In this document: positions 34,916 through 44,195 of the stretch, in pieces
Position numbering within the stretch: the stretch's first letter is position 1
How the letters are laid out: each line of letters begins with the position of its first letter
Origin: Myxococcales bacterium
GTDB lineage: Bacteria; Myxococcota_A; Polyangia; Polyangiales; Polyangiaceae
Reading direction: 5' to 3'
Assembly: GCA_025359105.1 (NCBI GenBank)
Contig: JANYHK010000032.1
Coordinates: 1-64,000, forward strand
DNA length: 64,000 nucleotides
Position numbers and translations under genes: made by a program
Notes under the pieces: generated by a model
Seen by the model: the letters and a program-made list of their open reading frames with translations, nothing else
Database searches by the model: none
What the model was told of the DNA's origin: nothing

Positions 34916-37900
34916 GGTGCCGGCTCCGCCGCCGGGAGCGCCGCCGTGGCGGAGGCCGGCGCGCGCGGCGCGGCGCGACCCCGCGAGAAGTACGCGCCGA
35001 AGCGCGACATGTAGAGGTAGATGACCGGCGTGGTGTAGAGCGTCAGGATTTGCGAGATGACGAGGCCACCCACGATGGTGATGCCGAGCGGCTGCCGCAG
35101 CTCCGCGCCGGTGCCGGTGCCGAGCGCGAGCGGGATCCCGCCGAGGAGCGCGGCGGCGGTCGTCATCATGATGGGCCGGAAGCGCAGGAGGCACGCCTGG
35201 TAGATCGATTTTTCCGGTGTCATCCCGTGCTCGCGCTCCGCCTCGAGCGCGAAGTCGATCATCATGATCGCGTTCTTCTTCACGATGCCTATGAGCAGGA
35301 TGATCCCGATGAGGGCGATCACGCTGAACTCGACCTTGCAGATCATCAGCGCCAGCAGCGCGCCGACGCCAGCCGACGGCAGCGTCGAAAGGATCGTGAC
35401 AGGGTGGATGTAGCTCTCGTAGAGGATTCCGAGGACGATGTAGACGGTGACGAGCGCGGCGAAGATGAGGATCGGCTCGCTCGCCAGGGACTCCTTGAAC
35501 GCCTGAGCGGTGCCCTGGAAGCTCGCGTGCACGCCAGGCGGCAGCCCGACCGCGACCTCGGCGGCGTGGATCGCGTCCACCGCTTGCCCGAGCGCGACGC
35601 CGTCGGCGACGTTGAACGACAGCGTGACGGCCGGGAACTGCCCCTGGTGGCTGATGGCGAGCGGCGCATTGGTGTGCGCGAGCTTCACGAACGCGCTCAG
35701 CGGCACCTGCTCGCCCGACTGCGAGCGCACGTAGATCTGCCCGAGCGCCTCGGGGCGATCCTGGAACTCCGGCTTCACCTCGAGGATGACGCGGTACAGA
35801 TTCAGCTGCGTGAAGATGGTGGAGATCTGCCGCTGGCCGAACGCGTCGTAGAGCGTGTCGTCGATGAGCTGCGGCGTGATGCCGAGGCGCGACGCCGTGT
35901 CGCGATCGATCGTGATCGACATCTGAAGCCCGGTCGACTGCTGGTCGCTGGCGACCTCGAGCAGCTCGGGGAGAGTGCGCATCTTGGCGAGCATCTGCGG
36001 CGCCCAGGCCGCGAGCTCCTTCGGATCGGCGTCCTCGACGGTGTACTGGAACTGCGTGCGACCCACGCGGCTGTCGATCTGCAGGTCCTGGACGGCCTGC
36101 AGGTACGCGTCGATCCCCGGGACCTGGGCGAGGCGCGGCTTGAGGCGCCGGATGATGTCGTCGGCGCTCGCGGCGCGCTTTTCGCGGGGCTTGAGCGTGA
36201 TCGAGAGGCGGCCGCTGTTCGTCGTGGGGTTCGTACCATCGGAGCCGATGAACGACGCGACGTTGACGACGTCGGGATCCTGCAGGATGACGTCGGCGAG
36301 CGAGCGCTGCAGCCCCAGCATGCGGGGGAACGACACCTCCGCCGGCGCCTCCGACACCCCGAGGATGAGCCCGGTGTCCTGCTGCGGGAAGAACCCCTTG
36401 GGGATGATCCACGCGAGGTACGCGGTGAAGGCGACCGTCGCGAGCGTCAGGAGCAGGGTCGCGCGCTGGTGCCGGAGGACGACCCGGAGGCCTCGCTCGT
36501 ACATGGCGAGCATGCCGTCGAAGCCGCGCTCGCTGACCCGGTAGAACCACCCGCGCTCGCCCGGCGGCGGCTCGGGCTTCAGCATGTGCGCGCACATCAT
36601 CGCGGTGAGCGTGAGCGACAGGACCGCCGAGACGGCGATCGCGACCGCGAGGGTGACGGCGAACTCGCGGAAGAGGCGGCCGATGATGCCGCCCATGAAG
36701 AGGAGCGGGATGAGCACCGCGACGAGCGACACGGTCAGCGACACGATCGTGAAGCCGATCTGCTTGGCCCCCTTCAACGCCGCCTGGAAGGGCGGATCGC
36801 CGTGCTCGATGTAGCGGGCGATGTTCTCGATCATGACGATCGCGTCGTCGACCACGAAGCCCGTCGAGATCGTGAGCGCCATCAAGGACAGGTTGTTCAG
36901 GCTGTAGCCGAGCAGGTACATGACGCCGAACGTGCCGACGAGCGACAGCGGCACCGCCACGCCCGGGATCACCGTCGCCCGGAGGTTCCGCAGAAAAACG
37001 TAGATGACGCCGACGACGAGCGCGATGGTGAGCGCCAGCGTCATCTCCACGTCCTCGACCGACGCGCGCACCGTCTCGGTCCGGTCGCTGACGATCTTCA
37101 CCTCGACGCCCTGCGGAAGGGAGGCCTGGAGCTGCGGGAGCAGGGCCTTGATGCGGTCGGCGACCGCGATGACGTTCGCGCCCGGCTGGCGCTGCACGTT
37201 CATGATGATGGCGCGCTTCTCGTTCGACCAGCCGGCCAGCTGCGCGTTCTCGACGCCGTCGGTGACGGTCGCGACGTCGACGAGGCGCACCGGCGCGCCG
37301 TTCTTGTACGCGAGGACGAGCGGCTTGAAGCCGGCGGCCTTGAAGATCTGATCGTTCGTCGCGAGCGTGAACGACTGGCGGGGGCCGTCGATCGTCCCCT
37401 TCGGCTGGTTCACGTTCGCGGCGACGAGGGCTGCGCGTACCTCTTCGAGGCTGAGGCCGCTGCCCGCGAGCGCCTGAGGATCGACCTGCACGCGCACCGC
37501 CGGCTTCTGGCCACCGTTGATGGTGACGAGGCCGACGCCGGAGACCTGGGAGATTTTCTGGGCGAGGATCGAGTCGGCGACGTCGTCGACCTCGTTGAGC
37601 TGCAGGGTGTCGGAGCTCACGCTCATCGTGAGGATCGGCGTGTCGGCCGGGTTGGCCTTGCTGTAGACGGGCGGCACCGGCAGGGTGCGAGGGAGCAGGC
37701 TCGACGCCGCGTTGATCGCGGCTTGCACGTCTTGCTCGGCGGCGTCGATGTTGCGTTCCAGCGTGAATTGCAGCGTGATCTGCGAGCTGCCGAAGGAAGA
37801 CACGCTCGTCATCTGAGCGAGCGCCGGCATCTGTCCGAACTGCCGCTCGAGCGGCGTCGTCACCGCGCTCACCATCGTCTCGGCGCTCGCGCCCGGGAGG

Positions 37901-38049
37901 TAGGTGGCGACGAGGATGGTCGGGTAGTCGACCTGCGGGAGCGCGGAGACCGGCAGCTGGCGGAAGCCGACGATGCCGGCCAGGAGCAGGCCGATCATGA
38001 GGAGGGTCGTCGCGACCGGCCTCCGGATGAACGGCTCGGAGATGCTCAT
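34912..38049 (-). CDS. mdtB: RND efflux pump, first inner-membrane subunit (MdtB/MuxB-like)
   Basis: The 1045-residue protein begins MSISEPFIRRPVATTLLMIG, as MdtB does, and has the RND architecture: helix 1, a periplasmic porter domain with repeats of the L-x-R-Q-F-G type, helices 2-6 with LTISTGFVVDDAIVMIENI, then the second half with GIVKKNAIMMIDFALEAE and PIMMTTAAALLGGIPLALGTG. It should export drugs or metabolites such as aminocoumarins, bile salts or metal chelates, going by the family. Its ATG overlaps the TGA of the MFP gene (ATGA). Confidence 0.92.
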   Translation of the reverse strand: MSISEPFIRRPVATTLLMIGLLLAGIVGFRQLPVSALPQVDYPTILVATYLPGASAETMVSAVTTPLERQFGQMPALAQMTSVSSFGSSQITLQFTLERNIDAAEQDVQAAINAASSLLPRTLPVPPVYSKANPADTPILTMSVSSDTLQLNEVDDVADSILAQKISQVSGVGLVTINGGQKPAVRVQVDPQALAGSGLSLEEVRAALVAANVNQPKGTIDGPRQSFTLATNDQIFKAAGFKPLVLAYKNGAPVRLVDVATVTDGVENAQLAGWSNEKRAIIMNVQRQPGANVIAVADRIKALLPQLQASLPQGVEVKIVSDRTETVRASVEDVEMTLALTIALVVGVIYVFLRNLRATVIPGVAVPLSLVGTFGVMYLLGYSLNNLSLMALTISTGFVVDDAIVMIENIARYIEHGDPPFQAALKGAKQIGFTIVSLTVSLVAVLIPLLFMGGIIGRLFREFAVTLAVAIAVSAVLSLTLTAMMCAHMLKPEPPPGERGWFYRVSERGFDGMLAMYERGLRVVLRHQRATLLLTLATVAFTAYLAWIIPKGFFPQQDTGLILGVSEAPAEVSFPRMLGLQRSLADVILQDPDVVNVASFIGSDGTNPTTNSGRLSITLKPREKRAASADDIIRRLKPRLAQVPGIDAYLQAVQDLQIDSRVGRTQFQYTVEDADPKELAAWAPQMLAKMRTLPELLEVASDQQSTGLQMSITIDRDTASRLGITPQLIDDTLYDAFGQRQISTIFTQLNLYRVILEVKPEFQDRPEALGQIYVRSQSGEQVPLSAFVKLAHTNAPLAISHQGQFPAVTLSFNVADGVALGQAVDAIHAAEVAVGLPPGVHASFQGTAQAFKESLASEPILIFAALVTVYIVLGILYESYIHPVTILSTLPSAGVGALLALMICKVEFSVIALIGIILLIGIVKKNAIMMIDFALEAEREHGMTPEKSIYQACLLRFRPIMMTTAAALLGGIPLALGTGTGAELRQPLGITIVGGLVISQILTLYTTPVIYLYMSRFGAYFSRGRAAPRAPASATAALPAAEPAP

Positions 38050-39251
38050 TTCGCGTCTCGCGGGTCTCTGGCGTCCGCGTTCCGAGGCGCGATCTTGGCG
38101 CCGGGGCGGAGCTGGTTCATGCCGTCACTCACGACCTGCTCGCCGGGCTGCAGGCCCTTGAGGATGATCGCGACGTCGCCGACTGTCGCGTCGATCTCGA
38201 TGGGGCGCAGCTGCGCGGTTTTGTCGGCGGCGGCGACGTACACGAACGTCCCCTGCGGGCCTCGCTGCACCGCCGGCGCCGGCACCACGAGCGCTCCCTT
38301 CCGTGTGCTCAGCGTGATGCGCCCCTTGACGAAGGCGTTCGGCCACAGGACCCGGTCGGGGTTGTCGAAGGTGGCCTTGAGGCGAATCGTCGCCGTCGTC
38401 GTGTTGATCTGGTTGTCGATGACGGTGAGCTTTCCGATCGCGAGCTTCTTGTCGCCCTCGCGGCTGAGCGCGTCGACGGTGAGCGTCCCCTTGGCCATCT
38501 CGGTGGAGACGGCGCCGAGATCGTCCTGCGGGAGCGTGAAGAGGATCGCGATCGGATCGAGCTGCGTCACCATCACGATGCCGGTCGGATCCGACGCGTG
38601 GACGAGGTTGCCCGGGTCCACCTGACGCACGCCGACCACGCCGTCGATGGGCGAGACGATGCGCGCGTAGTCGAGGTTCAGCTTCGCCGATTCCACCTGC
38701 GCCTCGTCTGCCCGCACGGCGCCGGCGTATTGATCGGCGAGCGTCTGCTGGTCGTCGACCTGCTGCTGCGGGATCAGGCTCTGCTGCCGCAGGGTCTGGT
38801 AGCGATCGAGGTTCAGGCGCCCGTTCCGGAGCTGCGCGCTGTCCTTGGCGAGCGCGGCCTCGGCGTTGTGCAGCTGGATGACGAACGGACGCGGATCGAT
38901 CTGCGCGAGCAAGTCGCCGCGCTTCACTTTCTGCCCCTCCTTGAAGGCCACCGTGTCGAGCCGCCCCTCGACCTGCGTGCGCACCTGCACGGACGCGATG
39001 GGCACGACGTTGCCGAGGCCCTCCAGGTAGACGGGGACGTCGCGCTGGATCACGGCCGTCGTCTGGACAGGGACGATGCGATCCGCGCTTGCGGCGGGCC
39101 CCGGGCCTCCGCCGGCGGCTTTTCCGCGACCGCGGACGTACCAGCCGACGCCAGCGAGCGCAGCGACGACGACCACGAAGACGACCCATCGCGCCGCGCC
39201 GCTACGTCGCACGGGCGTCGGATCTTGGGGCTCGAGAGCGTCGATCGTCAT
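38046..39251 (-). CDS. mdtA: RND membrane-fusion protein (MdtA-like)
   Basis: The 401-residue protein joins the pump to the outer-membrane channel. One N-terminal helix (WVVFVVVVAALAGVGWYV) anchors it to the inner membrane. The barrel-sandwich half-motifs are VRTQVEGRLDTVAFKEGQ and VSPIDGVVGVRQVDPGNLV, with a coiled-coil hairpin between them (about 120-190). VTQLDPIAILFTLPQDDLG and VVPAPAVQRGPQGTFVYV mark the beta-barrel and the membrane-proximal domain, and they match MdtA. The ATG overlaps the TGA of the tolC-like gene, so all four genes of the operon are coupled. Confidence 0.9.
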   Translation of the reverse strand: MTIDALEPQDPTPVRRSGAARWVVFVVVVAALAGVGWYVRGRGKAAGGGPGPAASADRIVPVQTTAVIQRDVPVYLEGLGNVVPIASVQVRTQVEGRLDTVAFKEGQKVKRGDLLAQIDPRPFVIQLHNAEAALAKDSAQLRNGRLNLDRYQTLRQQSLIPQQQVDDQQTLADQYAGAVRADEAQVESAKLNLDYARIVSPIDGVVGVRQVDPGNLVHASDPTGIVMVTQLDPIAILFTLPQDDLGAVSTEMAKGTLTVDALSREGDKKLAIGKLTVIDNQINTTTATIRLKATFDNPDRVLWPNAFVKGRITLSTRKGALVVPAPAVQRGPQGTFVYVAAADKTAQLRPIEIDATVGDVAIILKGLQPGEQVVSDGMNQLRPGAKIAPRNADARDPRDAK

Positions 39252-40570
39252 CGTCTTCCCATCGCGGTGAGGAGTTGTGCGCGCGCCAGTGAGAGATTAA
39301 ATTCGGCCTGGACGACCTGCGCGGCGGCGTTCGACGCGGCGACCTGCGCGTCGCCGAGCTCGATGATCGCGCCGACGCCGGCCTCGTAGCGCCCCTCGGC
39401 GAGACGCAGGCGCTCCTTGGTGTTGGTGAGCGCCTCGTTCGACGCCTGGATCTCGCTCTTCGCCGCGCGAATGTTGAGCGCGGCCTGCTCGACGTCGAGG
39501 CGCACCTGCAGCTTCTGCCCTTCGAGCTGCGCGCGTGTGACGTCGAGGTTGGCCTCGGCCTCGCGGACCTGCCCGTTCGTGAGCCCGCCCTGGAAGATCG
39601 GCCACGAGAGCGCGGCGCCGACGCTCCAGCGGTTCGCCAGCGAGTCGAGCGCGATGCCCGACTCGGAGATGCCCGCCGTGGCCCCGAGCGTCGGTCCGTA
39701 CGCGCCCTTGATGCCCTTGATCGTCAGCTCCTGCGCCTCGCTCTGGCGCACGAGCGCGACGAGCTCGGGGCGCGCGGCGAGCGCCGTCTTGGTGAGCTGG
39801 TCGATCGGCTGCTCCTCGGCGTCGATGGCGGCGAGCTCCTCGTTCGACACCTCGAAATCGCCGCCCGGCGTCCCCATCGCGACGGCGAGCTGCGCCTTGC
39901 CGATGCGGTATCCGTTCTGCGCGTTGATGAGGACGACGCGCTCGGTCGCCAGGTCGCTCTTGGCCTGCGCGAGATCGATCTCGGGGCGGATCCCGACCGT
40001 GACGAAGCCCTGGATCTGCTTCATGTGGCGCTCGAGGTTCGCGAGCGTGTCCTCGGCGACGCGGATGAGCGCCTTCTGCGCGCGCGCCTGGAAATACGCG
40101 CGGCGCACGCTCAGCATCACGGTGAGCTCCGCGGTGCGCTCGTTGACCTTCACGGCCTCGACGGTCCGCTCGGCGGCGCGCGTCCTGTCCCACGTCTGCC
40201 CGAAGTCCCAGATGAGCTGCGACGCGTTCGCGCCGACGGAGAAGATGTCGTACGAGCCGGTCGCCGGACCGGCGACGCCGACGCTCGGCCCGTGCGCGCG
40301 CGTGTACGACGCCGTGCCGGTCACCTGAGGAAGGAGGCCGGAGCGCGCTTGATCGGCGCGGCCCGACGACGCGCGCGTCGAGGCCTGCGCCTGCAGCACC
40401 GCCGGCTGGTGCTTGAGCGCGACCTTCACCGCCTCGTCGAGGCCCAGGACGCGCGTCTCGGGCGACGCGGAAGGGGGCGGCGCGGAGGAAGGCGACGACG
40501 CGGGAGACGTCGGCCCGGCCGCCCCGGCCTGGAGGAGCACCGGCAGCACGAGCGGGAGGAAAAGGACCAT
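39248..40570 (-). CDS. tolC: TolC-family outer-membrane channel
   Basis: ATG 40570 begins a signal peptide (MVLFLPLVLPVLLQAGAAG) and is preferred over the longer frame to 40645. The mature chain has the TolC/OEP repeat build: LGLDEAVKVALKHQPAVLQA, QARSGLLPQVTGTASY, a long helix pair (RTAELTVMLSVRRAYFQAR), and again SEAQELTIKGIKGAYGPTLG, WPIFQGGLTNGQVREAEANL and EAGVGAIIELGDAQVA. About 440 residues is usual. It would form the trimeric duct for the pumps encoded downstream. It heads the operon, unlike in E. coli, where tolC is elsewhere. Confidence 0.9.
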   Translation of the reverse strand: MVLFLPLVLPVLLQAGAAGPTSPASSPSSAPPPSASPETRVLGLDEAVKVALKHQPAVLQAQASTRASSGRADQARSGLLPQVTGTASYTRAHGPSVGVAGPATGSYDIFSVGANASQLIWDFGQTWDRTRAAERTVEAVKVNERTAELTVMLSVRRAYFQARAQKALIRVAEDTLANLERHMKQIQGFVTVGIRPEIDLAQAKSDLATERVVLINAQNGYRIGKAQLAVAMGTPGGDFEVSNEELAAIDAEEQPIDQLTKTALAARPELVALVRQSEAQELTIKGIKGAYGPTLGATAGISESGIALDSLANRWSVGAALSWPIFQGGLTNGQVREAEANLDVTRAQLEGQKLQVRLDVEQAALNIRAAKSEIQASNEALTNTKERLRLAEGRYEAGVGAIIELGDAQVAASNAAAQVVQAEFNLSLARAQLLTAMGRR

Positions 40571-40767
40571 GGGGAGCGACCCGCTGGGGCAACAAGCGCG
40601 CCACGCCGCACCCCTGAAAACCCCGCGGCAGCGCGGTCCGGACACCTCGGGATGTGTACGCGCAGCGAACAGGTGTAACGATTCGAAACGGCCGAGATGG
40701 GGCCCCGTTGCGAACGTCGCGCACTTGCGGCGCTACGCGGCGCCTCGCGGGCGGGAACCGCGCTTGC

Positions 40768-40773
40768 TAAGGT
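40768..40773 (+). promoter_or_regulatory. -10-like TAAGGT before the sensor kinase gene
   Basis: GCTTGCTAAGGT ends seven bases before the GTG at 40781. It shares TTGCTA with the boxes before other genes in the window. Confidence 0.3.
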
Positions 40774-40780
40774 CGCTACC

Positions 40781-42157
40781 GTGGTCCGCACGCACCTCAT
40801 TCGCCACCGGCTCCTCACGGTCGTCCTCCTGGGCGTCCTCACGAGCGTCCTTTCGCTGGTCGCGCTGGTGCACTTGCTCACGACGAGCACGGCGCAGCGC
40901 GTGGAGCGGGCCCGCGACGGCGTGATGGAAGAGATGGATCGGCTCGCCAGGCGACCGGCCGACGTCGTCGAGACGATCGCGTACGTCGGAATGCGCGGCG
41001 GCACGTGGGACGGCAAGGGCACCCCCGAGGCCCTGCCCGCGCCGTGGGTCGTTCCCCTTCGTGGGGTTCTCGCGCGGGCAAGCGAGCGCAGATCCCGCGC
41101 GGTCGAGGAGGTGACGGTGGGCGAGTCCACGCTCGTCGTGGCAGCGATGCCCGATCCGAAGGGGCCGCCGGGCGCGTGCGTCTGGTCCGGGTTCATGGTC
41201 CGCCCGCTCCAGTCGCTCAGGACGTGGCAATGGATCGTCGTGCTCCTCGCGCTGGCCACCACGCTGCTCGTCGCGAGCGCCGTGCGGACGGTGGTCACCG
41301 TGAACCGCGGCGCGGCCGGGCTGCGCGCGTCGATGGTGGAGCTCGCGAAGGATCTGAACGCGCCCATCCCCCGCCCGGCGGTGCGCGAGCTCGGGGACGT
41401 CGCCGACGGGATCGCCGTCCTGGCGCAGAGCCTCGCCCGCGCCAAGGCCGAGGAAGAGCGCCTCGGTCGCGAGCTGTCACGCCAGGAGCGGCTCGCGGCG
41501 CTGGGGCGCGTCGTCGCCGGCGTCGCGCACGAGGTGAGAAACCCGCTCGCGTCGATCAAGCTGCGCCTGGATCTCGCGGCCGCGAAGGGGGCGCAGCCCG
41601 ACGTCGTCGGCAAGGCCATCACCCACGCTTCGTCGGAGATTTCCCGCCTCGATCGCCTCGTCGCCGATCTGCTCGTCGTGGCCGGTCGCGCCAGCGGTCC
41701 GAAGCTCTCTTCGTCGCTTGGCGCCCTCGTGCGCGCGCGCGTGGACGGGCTGTCCGCGTGGTCGCAAGAGCGGGGCGTGAACGTCACGGTGACGGGCGAT
41801 GCCCGGGCCTCGATCGACCGCGACGCCGTCGCGCGCGCGCTCGACAACCTCCTGCGCAACGCGATCGAGGCCTCTCCGTTCGGTGCAGCCGTCGAGGTGG
41901 CCGTCGCGCGCAGGAGTGAGTCTGCGGTCGTCGCCGTGACGGATCACGGCGGCGGCGTGCCCGGCGAGCGCACGACCGAGCTCTTCGAGCCGTTCTTCAC
42001 GACCAAGCCGGAGGGCACCGGGCTGGGCCTCGCGATCTCCCGCGCGGTGGCGCGCGCGCACGAGGGCGAGGTCACCTACGCGCGTCATGGGGAGGCGACG
42101 CGCTTCGAGCTGACGCTCCCCGCCACCTCCGCCGCGGATGCGGAGCAAGCGGCGTGA
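40781..42157 (+). CDS. Sensor histidine kinase (NtrB/ZraS-like)
   Basis: The 458-residue protein has a first helix (LTVVLLGVLTSVLSLVALVHLL), a periplasmic part of about 100 residues, a second helix (WIVVLLALATTLLVASAV), a HAMP-like linker and a cytoplasmic kinase. The H-box LAALGRVVAGVAHEVRNPL has phospho-acceptor His250; the N-box is LDNLLRNAIEAS; the G-boxes are VTDHGGGVPG and GTGLGLAI. This build is that of sensors paired with sigma-54 regulators. Start GTG 40781 keeps the first helix at the N-terminus; a longer frame begins at 40697. The regulator gene overlaps its stop as GTGA, and its own target signal is unknown. Confidence 0.9.
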   Translation: MVRTHLIRHRLLTVVLLGVLTSVLSLVALVHLLTTSTAQRVERARDGVMEEMDRLARRPADVVETIAYVGMRGGTWDGKGTPEALPAPWVVPLRGVLARASERRSRAVEEVTVGESTLVVAAMPDPKGPPGACVWSGFMVRPLQSLRTWQWIVVLLALATTLLVASAVRTVVTVNRGAAGLRASMVELAKDLNAPIPRPAVRELGDVADGIAVLAQSLARAKAEEERLGRELSRQERLAALGRVVAGVAHEVRNPLASIKLRLDLAAAKGAQPDVVGKAITHASSEISRLDRLVADLLVVAGRASGPKLSSSLGALVRARVDGLSAWSQERGVNVTVTGDARASIDRDAVARALDNLLRNAIEASPFGAAVEVAVARRSESAVVAVTDHGGGVPGERTTELFEPFFTTKPEGTGLGLAISRAVARAHEGEVTYARHGEATRFELTLPATSAADAEQAA

Positions 42158-43542
42158 CCTCGACACCGAGCGTGCTCGTCATCGAAGACGAATCGGGTCT
42201 TCGGGAGGGGCTCGCCGCGGCGGTGGAGACGCTCGGCTACCGCGCCGTCGGTGCGGCTGGCCTCGCCGAAGCGCGACGCGCGCTCCGGGAGGGCGCGCCC
42301 GACTGCATCCTCCTCGACATCCGGCTCAAGGACGGCAGCGGCCTCGACTTCCTGAACGAGCTCCGCAAGGGCCCGGAGCGTGACGTGCCAGTGATCGTCG
42401 CGACGGCGTACGGCGACGGCGAGCGCACCATCCGGGCGATGCGCGACGGCGCCTTCGACTACGTCACCAAGCCCTTCGATCTGCCGGCGCTCCTCGCGAC
42501 GGTGGAGCGCGCGGTCAAGCAGCGTAACCTCGCGCGCTCGATCGCGCCTACGGCGAGCGCGCCTCGTGCCGACGGCGGTCTCGTCGGCACGAGCGCCGCG
42601 ATGCACTCCATCTGGAAGCTCATCGGCCGCGCGGCCGCGTCGACGAGCCCGGTCCTCATCACCGGCGAGACTGGCGTGGGCAAGGACCTCGTCGCGCGCG
42701 CCATCCACGACTACTCGCCGCGCAGCCGCGAGCCGTTCGTCGCCGTGAACCTCGCCGCGCTGCCGCCCACGCTCCTCGAGAGCGAGCTGTTCGGCCACGA
42801 GCGCGGGGCCTTCACCGGCGCGAGCGCGCGCAGGAGCGGCCGCTTCGAGAGCGCCGCGGCGGGCACGCTCCTTCTGGACGAGATCGGCGATCTCGATCCG
42901 TCCCTGCAAACGAAGCTCCTGCGCGTCCTGCAAGACGGCTCGTTCGAGCGCGTCGGCGGCAACGAGCAGCTCGTGGCGAGCGCGCGTGTCGTGACCGCGA
43001 CGAGCAAGCCGGTCCGCCCCGGCGACGCCGGCTGCGTCCTGCGCGAGGACCTTTACTACCGCCTCGCCGTCATCGAGATTCACGTCCCGCCCCTCCGCGC
43101 GCGGCGCAGCGACATTCCGCTCCTCGTGTCGCACGCCCTCGCCGGCACCCCCGCGCGCGCGGTGTCCGAGGAGGCGATGGATCGCCTGCTCGCGTACGAG
43201 TGGCCAGGAAACGTCCGCGAGCTGATCCACGTCGTCGAGCGCGCGGCCGTCCTCTGCGGCGGCGAGGTCATCGACGTCCCGAACCTGCCCGAATCGCTCC
43301 GCGCCGCGCGCGCGGCGCGCGGCGGAGCGGAGCCTGGTGAGGCAGAGCAGGTGCCCTTGCGCGACGCCATCGCCGAGCTCGAGCGCCGGATGGTCGCGGC
43401 GGCGCTCGACCGCGCGAAGGGCAACCGCTCGGAGGCCGCGCGCCAGCTCGGCATCGCGCGCCCGCAGCTCTACGCGAAGATGGAGGAGTACGGCCTGGCG
43501 ACGCGCGGCGACTCGGGTTCGCCGTCCGGAGACAAGGGGTGA
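42154..43542 (+). CDS. Sigma-54-dependent response regulator (NtrC family)
   Basis: The 462-residue protein has a receiver domain (Asp55 in CILLDIRLKDG; Lys in TKPFDLP), an AAA+ domain with Walker A GETGVGKD (171-178), the sigma-54 contact loop GAFTGA (218-223) and Walker B LLLDEIGD, and a Fis-type helix-turn-helix (GNRSEAARQLGIARPQLYAKM). Phosphorylated by the neighbouring kinase, it would open sigma-54 promoters. Loss in the usual R-finger region: the segment VTATSKPVRP replaces the more common A-T-N-x-D/x-L. Starts at GTG 42154, four-base overlap. A small membrane protein gene follows at once. Confidence 0.92.
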   Translation: MTSTPSVLVIEDESGLREGLAAAVETLGYRAVGAAGLAEARRALREGAPDCILLDIRLKDGSGLDFLNELRKGPERDVPVIVATAYGDGERTIRAMRDGAFDYVTKPFDLPALLATVERAVKQRNLARSIAPTASAPRADGGLVGTSAAMHSIWKLIGRAAASTSPVLITGETGVGKDLVARAIHDYSPRSREPFVAVNLAALPPTLLESELFGHERGAFTGASARRSGRFESAAAGTLLLDEIGDLDPSLQTKLLRVLQDGSFERVGGNEQLVASARVVTATSKPVRPGDAGCVLREDLYYRLAVIEIHVPPLRARRSDIPLLVSHALAGTPARAVSEEAMDRLLAYEWPGNVRELIHVVERAAVLCGGEVIDVPNLPESLRAARAARGGAEPGEAEQVPLRDAIAELERRMVAAALDRAKGNRSEAARQLGIARPQLYAKMEEYGLATRGDSGSPSGDKG

Positions 43543-43543
43543 G

Positions 43544-44059
43544 ATGAACTACCCGATGCCGCCGCCGCGCGCCGAGCCGCCCAAGCCCGGCATGCCGACG
43601 ATCGTGAAGGTCTTCGTCGCGATCGGCGCGGTCCTGTTCCTCATCATGGCGGCGGCCTTTGCGGTGGGGCTCGTCATGGGCTTCCGCCGCGCGAGCCACG
43701 CGGCTCCGTCGCGCGGGGCGGCGCTCCCACCCGTCGAGCGTCACGTACCGGACCACGACGCGTCCGTGCTCGACGGCTGCTCCGACGACGACGTGCAGCT
43801 CCTCGTCGGCGAGATCGGCAGCGCGATCGACGTCGGCGCGCCGCTCTACAACGCCGGCGACTTCGCGGGCTGCTACCACATGTACGATGGCACCGCGTCC
43901 GACCTCGGGCGCAAGCTGTCCCGCACCTGCGCCGGACCGAAGAAGGCTCTCGCCGCAGGCCAGGCCCGGGCGTCCAAGCTCGCCTCGCCGAGCGCGCAAG
44001 CGTGGGCGATGCGCGACGCGTTCGACGGGCTGCTCGCGGTGACCCCGCCCGCCCGCTGA
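43544..44059 (+). CDS. Small membrane-anchored protein of unknown function
   Basis: ATG 43544 lies one base after the stop of the regulator gene, and AAGGGG of its own coding end serves as ribosome binding site. The 171-residue product has a Pro-rich cytoplasmic N-terminus, one helix (VFVAIGAVLFLIMAAAFAVGLVMG, about 24-47) and a periplasmic domain with three Cys (LDGCSDDD, FAGCYHMYDG, SRTCAGPK). The conserved-looking pattern G-A-P-L-Y-N-x-G-x-F-x-x-C resembles a small domain found alone in other bacterial envelopes. As the third gene of the two-component operon it may be an accessory of the sensor. Confidence 0.7.
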   Translation: MNYPMPPPRAEPPKPGMPTIVKVFVAIGAVLFLIMAAAFAVGLVMGFRRASHAAPSRGAALPPVERHVPDHDASVLDGCSDDDVQLLVGEIGSAIDVGAPLYNAGDFAGCYHMYDGTASDLGRKLSRTCAGPKKALAAGQARASKLASPSAQAWAMRDAFDGLLAVTPPAR

Positions 44060-44195
44060 AGAGCGAGCCGGGCAGTCGCGTTCGCGGTGGCGCGAACGCT
44101 ACACACCCAGTGAGTGAATGGTTGAACCAATTTACGTCACCCGAACAAGATATCCACTAGTTACGCGCGGCCTGGCCTTTGCTCTGGGGAGGGGC

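Noticed and set aside
34916-36595. Upstream extension of the second RND pump frame
   Set aside because: The extension lies out of frame inside the first pump gene, and the recognisable pump starts at GTG 34915 with a four-base overlap.
44118-44195. Longer start of the glycosyltransferase at ATG 44118
   Set aside because: The extra 26 residues do not belong to the family, and GGGGAGG lies directly before ATG 44196.
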